From Saprospiraceae bacterium (GTDB lineage: Bacteria; Bacteroidota; Bacteroidia; Chitinophagales; Saprospiraceae): a stretch of 34,485 nucleotides of DNA. This document shows, piece by piece, positions 9,345-18,004 of this stretch. Numbering within the stretch: the first letter of the stretch is position 1; every line of letters starts with the position of its first letter. A program made the translations under genes and the position numbers. The stretch lies in the NCBI GenBank assembly GCA_026983735.1, contig JALSTN010000255.1, forward strand, positions 1 to 34,485. Reading direction: 5' to 3'. The notes under the pieces were generated by a model. The model searched no databases and was not told the origin of the DNA. It was given only the letters and a program-made list of their open reading frames with translations.

Positions 9345-12224
9345 TTACTTGTTTTGGGATAGATAATAATGTTCGAAAAAGGGACGAAAGGAAGTAGTAC
9401 TTTTCTTATGGATGATATTCCTGTAATTCGATTGAGATGCGACATATAAATCGTAATGGATATCTGTGTGGATAAATTCGTTAAGGTCTTTTTGAATATG
9501 TCGGTAATACTTCATCGCCTCATCAGCATTTTTGAATTTCCTGATGAGAATAAGGGGAATATCTTTATTGATATCTAGGTTGGCTGAGGTCATTTTTAGA
9601 TGCAAGTCAGGGTGGTTTTTGCGATTGTACTGAGAGATGTCAATCTTAATTTTACTGATACTATTCCCCTTTAAATCGTGAATGATGACCAAAGCATAAT
9701 GCATTTTGTCAGGGGTGTATTTATACTCGAATTGCTGTCCTTCAGAAGCTTTTCCATTTTGATCAAATGCTTCTTCATCTCCCTGTAGAAAACGCATGAT
9801 CTCCTTGGCTCGAATGGTCTCTGGCGCTTCGGGATATTTGGCAATGACATCTTTCAGGCCTTTGATATAAGCTTCTTTGCCGTTGGTTCCTTCTATCATC
9901 GCTTCGAGCAAGGCAAATTTCGCATCATACTTATTATTTTTCTTGTCTTTAAGGGTATGGTACGCTTCGATTTGACGTTTTGCTTTGACGTATTCCCCTG
10001 CAGAAAACAATGCATAAGTTTGTTTGTAGAAGACTTCTTCTTTATTTTGTTCAGCGAGCCATTTTTTAACAAAATCGGGATCTTCCAATACTTTGGTATA
10101 AAGTGAATTGGGATATTTTTGTACTAATGTCAATCTGTAATCTTTCGCTTTCCTATTATCTCCTTCTGAAGATGAACAGAGGTATAGATAATATAAAGCA
10201 CCTGCTTCATAAGTGGTTTTTGGGAACCTGACAATTAATTCTTCCAATGTTTTTGATGACTTATTACAATTATCCATTTTGTCCTTATAAAGCTTACCCA
10301 ATGTATAATAAGCGAGCTCAATTTCTTTGCGCACTTCCTCTTTTTGTTTCGCGGAGTTAGGGATGCCGGGAAGATATTTTCTAATTAGATTTCGATCATC
10401 AGTACTCGTTAATTCTTTTTCTTCTACCACTTCAGTGGAGTCTGTATTCTCAGAGATGTCTTGTATGAGGTCTTTCTTAGATCTCCTCCAATGATCTTCG
10501 AGTTTACGGGTACCCCATTTGCGTTTGAACTCGGTCTTGCCCTTACGTAGTAGTACTGGATTATAAGCAAAAAAACTATTGGGTCTTAGTTGAAAGCCAC
10601 CGGGACCACGCGGAAGCCCTATTCTTCCCGGCTGAAGATTGCCGGGAAATTGTAATTCGTTGTTTTTCTCCTGCTCTAGATTAGCAGTTTCTTTTGCCGC
10701 TTGACTAGCTTTCGCTTTTTCTTCTAATTTCTTAGCCAATGCTAATTGGTCTTTCTCGGATAGTTCGCTTATTCTCAATAAACTATCTTTTTCTTGAATG
10801 ATAGAAATTTGAGCAGCTATATCTTTGAGGTGATCTCTTTGCTTTTCAATGGACCCTCTTTTTGGGTAATCCTTGTCCATTACACTTAGGGTAGAATCTA
10901 AATATAGTTTTGCCTCAAGGTAAGATTCTCTTTCCATATAATAATTCGCTAAGTGTAAATACACCTTTTGTTTGAGGTATTTATCTGCAGTAGAATTCAG
11001 CGCATTCCTATAGTACTCTTTAGCCTTGTCCATATTGCCGCGTTTGAGTTCGACAGAAGCCATAGCATCATAGATGTGACCGATAAACTCTTCATTTTTA
11101 TCATCCTTCATTAACTTTTTTAGACGTCGAATGGTCTTGTCGGCATCCTTGGATTCTTCTCCTGATGTGCATTTAATTTTGTGTAAAAGTGCATGAAATT
11201 CCATGTCATAATTTCTGCGCAAATCAATCACATGCTCAAATGCATTAATCGCTTCTCTACATTGTCCGCTTTCCTCTTCCAGTTGACCGAGGATATACCA
11301 ATACCTTGCTCTATCGTCTTTAGACTTGACCATTGGGATAGTTTCTGCCAGAATTCCCTGTGCTTTGGTCTTCTGGTGTTGTCGGATATATAAATGGGCT
11401 TGGGCTATACCAATTTTTGCTTTTTGTTCTTTAGAAAGCGAGGCATCTTCTTTTAATCGTCTTAAGATACTCCTTGCCAAAGTCGGTTTGCCTCTTTCGA
11501 TATAGGTTCTGGCCAGTAAAATTAATCCGTCCTTATAAGCCGGAGTGTGTTTCCAAATCAAGAAGCCATCCGAAGCCTGAGTTGTATTTTTAGTAGTAGG
11601 GGAGTGCGCTTGATTTGTTTTTTTTGATGATTTGCTTTTAGATTTCTTCTTGCGACTTTTTTTACGATGCCTTTTTTTCTTTCTACTTTTTTTCTTCTTA
11701 GATTTAGAGGTGGAACGCGATGCCCTGTTCTTTGCTTTGAGTGGATCAAAAGCCTGCATGAAATATTCTAGCGTTTCCTCTGCCGTTTCATAATCTTTCT
11801 TTAGCATTTGGATCTCCCCAATCATGACATAGGAATCATCTTGCCAGTGACTGACTTCATGCCCGTTGATATTTTTAATCAACTTGTCGATCGCTTTGTC
11901 CAGATCTGCTTTTACAGGACTAATATCGGCTAGTTGCATAGGATAGACCGGGAGAATTTCATTGTAGTTCTCCTTGTAAGAACCCTTTAATTTTTCATAA
12001 CTAATCTGTAGTAACTCATTGGCATTGAAATAGGCATTGTAATACCCAGTCATGTTTTCATAGGCTTGCCGGGCAGCAGATGGCCCTTGCTTCCCCTTTT
12101 TCTTGGATGCACAACTCCCTAGCACAACAAGCACTGCAATAACTCCAAATGCAGGGATTATTGCTTGCCTTACAGCGTTTTTAATTTTATCTGTCCTTTG
12201 GTTGTATCTAATCTTCTTTATCAT
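9345..12224 (-). CDS. porW: PorW/SprE-like type IX secretion system lipoprotein
   Basis: The 959-residue protein has an N-terminal hydrophobic stretch and lipobox LGSC with acylated Cys38. Next comes SAARQAYENMTGYYNAYFNANELLQ, matching the family's characteristic N..T..YN.YFNANE segment just after the lipid anchor, then many TPR-like helical repeats (AEETLEYFMQAF, AKEYYRNALN, TLEELIVRFPKTTYEAGALYYLY). SprE/PorW proteins are known to be needed for T9SS secretion and gliding, and are thought to link the periplasmic rings to the translocon. Odd points are a very basic Lys/Arg/Ser insert at residues 165-203 and a Q/P-rich linker (NLQPGRIGLPRGPGGFQLRPNSFF). A charged tail lacks a sorting domain. 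It is a single gene, with no other core T9SS gene adjacent. Confidence 0.82.
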   Translation of the reverse strand: MIKKIRYNQRTDKIKNAVRQAIIPAFGVIAVLVVLGSCASKKKGKQGPSAARQAYENMTGYYNAYFNANELLQISYEKLKGSYKENYNEILPVYPMQLADISPVKADLDKAIDKLIKNINGHEVSHWQDDSYVMIGEIQMLKKDYETAEETLEYFMQAFDPLKAKNRASRSTSKSKKKKSRKKKRHRKKSRKKKSKSKSSKKTNQAHSPTTKNTTQASDGFLIWKHTPAYKDGLILLARTYIERGKPTLARSILRRLKEDASLSKEQKAKIGIAQAHLYIRQHQKTKAQGILAETIPMVKSKDDRARYWYILGQLEEESGQCREAINAFEHVIDLRRNYDMEFHALLHKIKCTSGEESKDADKTIRRLKKLMKDDKNEEFIGHIYDAMASVELKRGNMDKAKEYYRNALNSTADKYLKQKVYLHLANYYMERESYLEAKLYLDSTLSVMDKDYPKRGSIEKQRDHLKDIAAQISIIQEKDSLLRISELSEKDQLALAKKLEEKAKASQAAKETANLEQEKNNELQFPGNLQPGRIGLPRGPGGFQLRPNSFFAYNPVLLRKGKTEFKRKWGTRKLEDHWRRSKKDLIQDISENTDSTEVVEEKELTSTDDRNLIRKYLPGIPNSAKQKEEVRKEIELAYYTLGKLYKDKMDNCNKSSKTLEELIVRFPKTTYEAGALYYLYLCSSSEGDNRKAKDYRLTLVQKYPNSLYTKVLEDPDFVKKWLAEQNKEEVFYKQTYALFSAGEYVKAKRQIEAYHTLKDKKNNKYDAKFALLEAMIEGTNGKEAYIKGLKDVIAKYPEAPETIRAKEIMRFLQGDEEAFDQNGKASEGQQFEYKYTPDKMHYALVIIHDLKGNSISKIKIDISQYNRKNHPDLHLKMTSANLDINKDIPLILIRKFKNADEAMKYYRHIQKDLNEFIHTDIHYDLYVASQSNYRNIIHKKSTTSFRPFFEHYYLSQNK

Positions 12225-12427
12225 TACGTTTATCCTGATTACTTTCTCTATGATTTATCTTTACAAGAGCAATAAATTAATATAAATTTCATCAACTGCA
12301 ACAACTCCTTTTTTACTGTTAACCTCCTTTGATATACTGCAACTTTTTGTGTAGAATATTTGGATCTACCGACTTAGTCGAATCCTAATTCAAAGATGCG
12401 AATAGTTATATTTTACAATCTTACGAC

Positions 12428-12468
12428 TTTGTGTATTTGTTGAGTAATAAAATTCATGTTCGTTTCAT
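12428..12468 (+). repeat. Imperfect direct repeat, copy A
   Basis: These 41 bases align with 12723-12765. Both begin TTTGTGTA, copy B then has two extra bases, and the next 33 bases differ at four positions, sharing the exact core TAAAATTCATGTTC and ending in TTTCAT. That is 37 of 41 aligned bases identical. Confidence 0.8.
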
Positions 12469-12494
12469 ATTATAAAAAAGTGCAATATTACTAA

Positions 12495-12502
12495 TATCTT
12501 TG
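12495..12502 (+). promoter_or_regulatory. Orphan -7-type promoter box
   Basis: TATCTTTG followed by CA is the same decamer that precedes the tRNA-Lys gene at 33335. It points toward the M23 gene but lies 343 bases before its start, so it would give a long leader or a separate short transcript. Confidence 0.4.
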
Positions 12503-12722
12503 CAAAATAGCATTCGATTTATAACCTTTTGTTTATTATTTCGTTTATTGATTGCATAAATGGAATGAATTTCGAATATGCAAATAGATGCCGGTTGATT
12601 TACTTTCGTGAATTAACCCCGTCCGTCCATAATCATGCAATTTAATAATAAGCTGAATTATATGCATTATAATATTTCCGCGCCGATAGCTCTGCTGCGT
12701 TCCCAATATACTTAATCATGCA

Positions 12723-12765
12723 TTTGTGTACATTTCTTGATTATTAAAATTCATGTTCATTTCAT
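12723..12765 (+). repeat. Imperfect direct repeat, copy B
   Basis: This is the partner of 12428-12468, 295 bases downstream and in the same orientation. It ends 80 bases before the M23 start. Within it TTCAT recurs three times (TTCATGTTCATTTCAT). Confidence 0.8.
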
Positions 12766-12845
12766 GACAGATAATTAACTCTATAACAGTTGTTTTTATT
12801 ATTTTGAAAATCGTATTTAATCTAGAACCTATAAATTTAGGATGA

Positions 12846-13730
12846 ATGGAAGAACACAAAGCGGAGGAACAGTCAACTTGGGCCAAATGGAAAGATAATT
12901 ATATCTTGACGATCAAGCATGAAGATACTTATGCCGACAAGTATGTGTTTCGTCTCACTTTTCTGAAGGTGCTAGGTGTGTTGGGCGGGGTGTTAATGCT
13001 AGTCTCTATTCTTACTGCGTTGTTGATTGCTTTTACTCCGTTGAAAGTGTTCATCCCGGGTTATCAAGATATCGGAGACCAACGTCCATTCCTCGAGCTA
13101 CAACGGGAGGTGCAGCATCTACAAGAGGAGATTGGAAAAAGAGATATTTATATACAGGCATTCAAAGCGCAGCTGTCGGGACACGCGGAAACGGAAGAAG
13201 ATGCAATGCAGAAATCTGTACCTGCGCTTTCCGAAAGGGGGTTGGTACCCAAAGTAAAAGAGGATAAGATATTGAGAGATCATGTAGTTCAAAAAAATCG
13301 TAAAGCTAATGGATTCAAGGTTCATCTCGCAGCGGATAAAAAGAATACTTCGATAGCGAATATTTATTTTACCCCCCCGGTTAAAGGAAAAGTGAGTGCA
13401 TCCTATATGCCCGATAAAAATCATTATGGGGTTGACATCATCGCACCGGAGAATGTACCTGTTCTTGCTACTTTGGCGGGGCATGTTATCAGCTCCGATT
13501 GGACGATGAATACAGGATATACTATCGCAATACAGCACGACAATAACCTCGTATCTTTTTATAAGCATAACTCATCGCTCCTAAAACATGTCGGGGACAA
13601 AGTCCGTATGGGAGAAGCCATTGCAATTATTGGGAATTCCGGAGTTTTGACGAGTGGGCCTCATTTGCATTTTGAACTATGGCACAGAGGCAGGCCTATT
13701 GATCCGGAGCATTATATCATTTTTGATTAA
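12846..13730 (+). CDS. Membrane-anchored M23 (LytM-type) metallopeptidase
   Basis: The 294-residue protein has a short cytoplasmic head, a membrane segment at about 41-63, a coiled-coil-like stretch at about 80-110 (LELQREVQHLQEEIGKRD) and a C-terminal LytM domain. The zinc motifs are intact: HYGVD with H193 and D197, and GPHLHFEL with H273 and H275. The additional YKHNS histidine, H241, is also present. Known relatives cut peptide cross-links in peptidoglycan or, when tied to division, regulate amidases; here a catalytic role is likely because all ligands are present. The gene is followed 31 bases later by a HAD phosphatase gene. The ATG at 12846 sits after an A/T-rich leader without a Shine-Dalgarno sequence. 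Confidence 0.92.
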   Translation: MEEHKAEEQSTWAKWKDNYILTIKHEDTYADKYVFRLTFLKVLGVLGGVLMLVSILTALLIAFTPLKVFIPGYQDIGDQRPFLELQREVQHLQEEIGKRDIYIQAFKAQLSGHAETEEDAMQKSVPALSERGLVPKVKEDKILRDHVVQKNRKANGFKVHLAADKKNTSIANIYFTPPVKGKVSASYMPDKNHYGVDIIAPENVPVLATLAGHVISSDWTMNTGYTIAIQHDNNLVSFYKHNSSLLKHVGDKVRMGEAIAIIGNSGVLTSGPHLHFELWHRGRPIDPEHYIIFD

Positions 13731-13735
13731 CTTTG
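13728..13735 (+). promoter_or_regulatory. Candidate -7 box overlapping the M23 stop codon
   Basis: TAACTTTG matches TAnnTTTG and its first bases are the TAA stop of the M23 gene. It ends 26 bases before the HAD gene start, so the small phosphatase gene may have its own promoter besides read-through. Confidence 0.4.
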
Positions 13736-13761
13736 TATCTTTACCTGGAAAATATCCTCTT

Positions 13762-14193
13762 ATGCAGACTAAAAAAATCAATCTAAAACAGGCTTATGAT
13801 GAACACGGCAGCCCGATTAGTCCTTCATTGCCGGAAGGCATGAAGAATTATCTTATTGACATTGATGGTACCATTAGCAGTGATATCCCTAATGAGGAGC
13901 CGTGGCGTATGACGACGGCAGAAGTTTATCCGGATGCATTGGAGATTGTCAATAAGTGGTATGAAGAAGGGCACATAATTACATTTTTTACTTCAAGGAC
14001 TGAACAACACCGATTTGTGACGGAGTATTGGTTGGATTTACATGGCTTCCAATATCATCATCTTTTGATGGGGAAGCCTAGAGGAGGACACTATCATTGG
14101 ATAGATAATCATATCGTTAAGGCAACTCGTTTTAAGGGTAAATTTACGGAGCTAGTTAAACGTAGCAAAGTGATAGAAGTGTTTGAAAAGTAA
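13762..14193 (+). CDS. Small HAD-superfamily phosphatase
   Basis: I chose the ATG at 13762 (143 residues) because the open frame extends upstream only by overlapping the M23 gene. HAD motifs are complete: nucleophile and acid/base DIDGT with D33 and D35, motif II TSRT at 77-80, a motif III lysine in MGKPRGG (K105), and motif IV in WIDNH (D115). The protein has almost no cap, so it may act on a small sugar phosphate, a nucleotide or a macromolecular substrate. Related short Bacteroidota proteins are often given sugar-phosphate names without proof. It lies 31 bases after the M23 peptidase gene on the same strand and converges on the cargo gene at 14307. Confidence 0.82.
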   Translation: MQTKKINLKQAYDEHGSPISPSLPEGMKNYLIDIDGTISSDIPNEEPWRMTTAEVYPDALEIVNKWYEEGHIITFFTSRTEQHRFVTEYWLDLHGFQYHHLLMGKPRGGHYHWIDNHIVKATRFKGKFTELVKRSKVIEVFEK

Positions 14194-14202
14194 TTTACTA
14201 CG

Positions 14203-14242
14203 AAGTGTTACTGCACACCTCAAAGATTAGATTGAGGCACTT
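14203..14242. terminator. Possible hairpin between convergent genes
   Basis: CCTCAA at 14218-14223 pairs with TTGAGG at 14232-14237, and AAGTG/CACTT can extend the fold outward with an internal bulge. There is no clear T-run, so termination is only inferred from the position between two convergent stops. Confidence 0.3.
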
Positions 14243-14306
14243 GCAAGTAGTTCTGTCATGGACAGAATAATGCATTTGAATTAGGTATTTGGTAGTGGAA
14301 GCGCTT

Positions 14307-16433
14307 TTATAATTTAATTAGCTTTCCGGTTATTGCCTCTCCTTTGTACAGGATTATTTCATAGAAATAAATACCTTTACTCCATCCACGTATCTCTATA
14401 TCCAACGCATTCCCTGCCAAGTATCTTAATTGCATTTTGGGTCTTCCATTTGCGTCAAAGAAATTAATTTCTTTGACATTTGATGGTTGAATTCCCCTAA
14501 GGAATAACTCGTCTTTAACGGGGTTTGGATACAACGCCTCAACAGAGAAATTTGGGTCGCCAATATGGACAGATTTCATTTCTGAAATACTTGTAGTTTT
14601 ATCGTCGAAATAAATAATCTTATAATAAAGGGTATGCTTGGGTAGTGAATTAACTTTATTATCTTCATATGTATAAGGGATTAACCGGTTGTGGTCATAG
14701 TCTATTTCATCGATCACAGACCACTTATCTCCACCTGTTGAGCGCATAACTTGGAAGTATCCTTTTGGGTTATTTGAGCTGAACATACGCCATCTGAGTT
14801 CAGGTAAGTTTCGAGTATTTATATATACGTCGAACCCCTCTATCCCTATTGCCATGGGGGCTTGTATATCATAGTAAATTGTGGCGGTATCACATGTCGC
14901 AGCAGCACATAAATGTACCTGATCACAGATCGAATAGATAATAGAGTCTTGACCTTGATAACCAGTATTTGGAGTATATCTTACTTGGGCTCCCGGAATT
15001 ATTCCTGCGATTCCATGTTGGGGACTTTGTAGAATTTTTAGAGATTGGCTGTCAATCTCATATTCCTGATCAAAATCATTAGCAATAGGATTAATATCAG
15101 CGGTATTGCTCCCTTGGATCACCATGTGATCATCTAGTGCCACGATGGGCGTTTGATTGAATATCATGATTAATGTAGAAGCCTTTGTACAGGCATGAAT
15201 ACTTCCGTCAGAAGCATCTTTTTTGCATATTTCATATCCAAATCTATCCGGCCCGCTATAGCCGGCATTGGGGGTGTAAATATAATGCCCTGTAGTATCC
15301 CAAGTTACTGTCCCATGCTGAGGAGCTAATATCGGGGATGGGGAAATGTAGAAGGGATGGGGGGCCGTATTTGGGTCGATAATCTCTCCTTCAAGTTGTT
15401 TCTCATTGCATCCTGCATTGAATCCATCTTGACTGGGTTGTTTGATGTCGAGACAAGGTCCCACCTTGTCCATTCCAACTCGGAGATATAACCAGCTTGT
15501 ATCACAAGATGAGCATACAGGGTCTTGATTACAGACCTCGTAACGGATAGACTCAAGGTACAAGCTATTTCTAGCCGCAGTATAAGTGAAATCTCCATTT
15601 GGACTGATATCTACGGATCCTAAAAATGGTCCTTCTATCGGAGTTATAGTTACCAGTAGTGACGAGTCGTGGGTGATATCCATATCGTTCCATAACACAT
15701 TGCCTTGGACTATTCCGTTTAAAGGTACGATATAGTTGTCCGGGTTGGCTATGAGCGTTTGAGTACACGATGGGTTTCTATTTACTATTCGTGCATTTAT
15801 ATATGCATTCCGAACAGTAGGGGGTGTCACCGTATCTGAAATAATGTATTCCATCAGATCTTTCCCTACAAAATCCATCGGCGGGGAATAAGTAAAACCT
15901 CCAGCATTGTCTAAAAGGACTGCTTGTCCCTTAGTGTCTCCTGTCATTATACCTCCTAGCATTATATATATGGAGTCTGACTCTGCATCAAAATCATTGT
16001 AGAAAAAATTATTCTCAACGGGTGTATTTTTAAAAGTGATGATATTGTCACTAACAGGTGTAACGGTATTCCAAGGATCTATGAATAGCGCTAATGATAC
16101 TTGATAGCAATCTCCGGAATTCGTGCAAATTTCAAATTGCAGGTTATCCAATCCTGTTCGATAAGGTGCAGGTTGAATTTCAAAGACGCCTAAAGCGTAG
16201 TCTATTTTCAGATTGACCAATTTTGGAGAAGACAATACCTTAAACGAAGAGATATCCAAATCGCTTTGTGGCAAATAGCTACCGTCAACAGCACTGACCA
16301 ATAAGGTGTCATGTGTGGTCATGCATATCGTATCTCTTATTGCAGTATCCTGTCCAATTAGAAAGGAAGGAATGCCGGTGAGTAGGAGTATGGTAAACCA
16401 GGTAAGGAGACTATGTCGGAGTCCTTTTCGCAT
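14307..16433 (-). CDS. T9SS-exported protein with tandem Ig-like domains and a C-terminal sorting domain
   Basis: The 708-residue protein has a signal peptide (about 1-27, ending FLIGQ). Several bacterial Ig/cadherin-like modules follow, each marked by a NDxD turn (FYNDFDAESDS, LWNDMDITHDSS, IANDFDQEYEIDS) and a late GTVTWD..G.YIYTPNAGYSGPDRFGYEICK strand pattern. Then comes an FN3-like segment, and a type A Por secretion tail at about 629-708 (VEALYPNPVKDELFLRG through GWSKGIYFYEIILYKGEAITGKLIKL). In known systems this tail directs passage through the T9SS and is cut off with attachment to surface lipopolysaccharide. No catalytic domain is visible, so it is probably an adhesive or structural surface protein. 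Many cysteine pairs (for example CTNSGDC, CNQDPVCSSCD) suggest disulfides. Confidence 0.9.
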   Translation of the reverse strand: MRKGLRHSLLTWFTILLLTGIPSFLIGQDTAIRDTICMTTHDTLLVSAVDGSYLPQSDLDISSFKVLSSPKLVNLKIDYALGVFEIQPAPYRTGLDNLQFEICTNSGDCYQVSLALFIDPWNTVTPVSDNIITFKNTPVENNFFYNDFDAESDSIYIMLGGIMTGDTKGQAVLLDNAGGFTYSPPMDFVGKDLMEYIISDTVTPPTVRNAYINARIVNRNPSCTQTLIANPDNYIVPLNGIVQGNVLWNDMDITHDSSLLVTITPIEGPFLGSVDISPNGDFTYTAARNSLYLESIRYEVCNQDPVCSSCDTSWLYLRVGMDKVGPCLDIKQPSQDGFNAGCNEKQLEGEIIDPNTAPHPFYISPSPILAPQHGTVTWDTTGHYIYTPNAGYSGPDRFGYEICKKDASDGSIHACTKASTLIMIFNQTPIVALDDHMVIQGSNTADINPIANDFDQEYEIDSQSLKILQSPQHGIAGIIPGAQVRYTPNTGYQGQDSIIYSICDQVHLCAAATCDTATIYYDIQAPMAIGIEGFDVYINTRNLPELRWRMFSSNNPKGYFQVMRSTGGDKWSVIDEIDYDHNRLIPYTYEDNKVNSLPKHTLYYKIIYFDDKTTSISEMKSVHIGDPNFSVEALYPNPVKDELFLRGIQPSNVKEINFFDANGRPKMQLRYLAGNALDIEIRGWSKGIYFYEIILYKGEAITGKLIKL

Positions 16434-16634
16434 ATTTCGTATATTTTCTCTTTATTACAAGAAAAAATTATGCCAAATATTAGCATTTATTATAATATGT
16501 AAAAAAGGAGGACTTTGGACTTGTCCTTATTCACTGACTACCGCTGATTACGTGCGACGACGGAATAAATAATTCAGGGTTAAAGCATCCCAATTCAAAC
16601 TCTGTGGTATGATTTGGGGGGCAAAACATCCGGA

Positions 16635-17756
16635 TTAGCTTTTGGCTAATAACTCTTTGATTTTATCTTCGAGGTCATACCTGGGGTTGAGCGCAAATAA
16701 TTTGCCTTCCCGGTCTATCAAAAATGTGCGCGGAATACTCCTTACACCATAAGTAGCAGCTGGTCCGCTTTCCCATTTTTTCAAGTCACTTACGTGATAG
16801 GGCCACACGAGTTTATCCTTTGCAATCGCCTGAATCCATCGTTGTTTGCTTTGTTCCGTGTATTTTTTAAGATCGTCCGGATTGGAAAAGCGGCGTTTCA
16901 TGCGGGAATCTACCCCGTCTAAAGAGACACTGAATACGGTAAACCCCTTGCCTTTATACTTGTCGTAAATTTTGATGAGTTCCTTGTTATTTCTTCTGCA
17001 CGGACCACACCAACTGGCCCAAAAATCCAAAAGGACGATTTTTCCTTTTAGGTCTGAGAGCTTATACACCTTTCCTGTAGGGCTGGGAAGTTCGATATCT
17101 GGTGCAGTCTGACCGACTTTGACCTTTTCACTTGCCCGTTTTCTGGCTAACTGTTTTGCTAAGCTATTGGTCTGAGACTCAAAGGACTTCGTTAAAACTA
17201 GATCCGGATATTGGGCCTTGAGTTGCTTTAGAACGTCTTTGTAAATGTCTGTGTAGTCCATTCGCATCCCGAGCAATGAGGTGGATATGGCTGCAGGGAT
17301 TAAAGCATTCTTTGCATTTTTCATTTTTTCAAAAAGTGCCTTTGTGTCCATTTCTCGGTTGATTAAGGCTTGGGCGATGGATAAAAATTCGCTGGTCAAA
17401 GGACTCCCTTTTACCTCTACATTAAATTTTCTAAATTGATTGATATCCCCTGTAAAAACGACTGATTTCTCACTTCCATCAAGTACAAAGGGAAGTTGAT
17501 GGGCGCCGACACGCAATCTGTATAGACCGGGTTGCACTCCCTCTTCCATTTGGAATGAAAAATTTCCGTCTTCATCGGTTTCTACATTGGAAAGGACCTT
17601 AGTCATATTACTCGGGTCAATCTCATCTAAAAAGACCTTACTTTTTAAAGCTCCTTTTAGCTGCCCTTTGATTTGAGTTCCTTTGGCTCCGCCACATGCT
17701 ACTGCGATTAGGGCCAGAGCAAGAGTGATTAATAACGAGATATTTCGCAATTTCAT
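16635..17756 (-). CDS. TlpA-family disulfide reductase lipoprotein with DUF4369-like N-terminal domain
   Basis: The 373-residue protein has a lipoprotein signal, with the hydrophobic core LLITLALALIAVAC placing the acylated cysteine at C21. A beta-rich DUF4369-like domain follows (about 27-115, IKGQLKGALKSKVFLDEID through FVLDGSEKSVVFTGDI), then a helical linker. The C-terminal AhpC/TSA-thioredoxin domain has active site WCGPC at 249-253 (LLDFWASWCGPCRRNNKEL) and cis-proline loop VRSIPRTFLIDREGKLF. This architecture is very common in Bacteroidota and is taken to act in periplasmic thiol-disulfide exchange. The substrate is unknown. The gene lies upstream of the cargo gene on the same strand with a 201-base gap, so co-transcription is uncertain. 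Its cysteine-rich neighbour is a tempting but unproven client. Confidence 0.92.
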   Translation of the reverse strand: MKLRNISLLITLALALIAVACGGAKGTQIKGQLKGALKSKVFLDEIDPSNMTKVLSNVETDEDGNFSFQMEEGVQPGLYRLRVGAHQLPFVLDGSEKSVVFTGDINQFRKFNVEVKGSPLTSEFLSIAQALINREMDTKALFEKMKNAKNALIPAAISTSLLGMRMDYTDIYKDVLKQLKAQYPDLVLTKSFESQTNSLAKQLARKRASEKVKVGQTAPDIELPSPTGKVYKLSDLKGKIVLLDFWASWCGPCRRNNKELIKIYDKYKGKGFTVFSVSLDGVDSRMKRRFSNPDDLKKYTEQSKQRWIQAIAKDKLVWPYHVSDLKKWESGPAATYGVRSIPRTFLIDREGKLFALNPRYDLEDKIKELLAKS

Positions 17757-18004
17757 AATAATAAATTATTTGATGTAAGTGTATTATAAGTTAATAAAAA
17801 ATGTAATGTTACTATTGGAGAATTGTTGTTCTTCCATTTGTTCATCGACTGGACAATCTCTTTATGTAAGAGTAATAGATATTACAAAATGCGAATATAT
17901 GAACTTATTTTATATTGTAAAGTAGAATTGGCAAAAAGAGAAAAATTATTGTAGAAATTCAGCATGTAGTTTTGAGGAAGCCTCTATGTTGCGACTTTCC
18001 GCTC

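Larger units (their letters stand above)
12225..12845. other. Long divergent non-coding region between porW and the M23 peptidase gene
   Basis: These 621 A/T-rich bases carry no credible gene. They contain an imperfect direct repeat (12428-12468 and 12723-12765), a shorter TAATCATGCA direct repeat (12630-12639 and 12713-12722), an inverted TTGCATA/TATGCAA pair around 12554-12585, and an exact -7-like box at 12495-12502 on the plus strand. The stretch is well above the local norm for intergenic length and may hold promoters in both directions, a long leader or a small RNA. Confidence 0.5.

Noticed and set aside
11558-11749. Arg/Lys-rich minus-strand open frame of 63 residues
   Set aside because: It is a frame-shifted shadow of the basic insert in the PorW/SprE-like gene.
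13119-13568. 149-residue minus-strand open frame
   Set aside because: It is fully antisense to the M23 peptidase domain, whose zinc motifs prove the plus-strand gene.
13654-13761. Upstream extension of the HAD phosphatase
   Set aside because: The extension overlaps the end of the M23 gene in another frame; the ATG at 13762 starts just before the conserved region.
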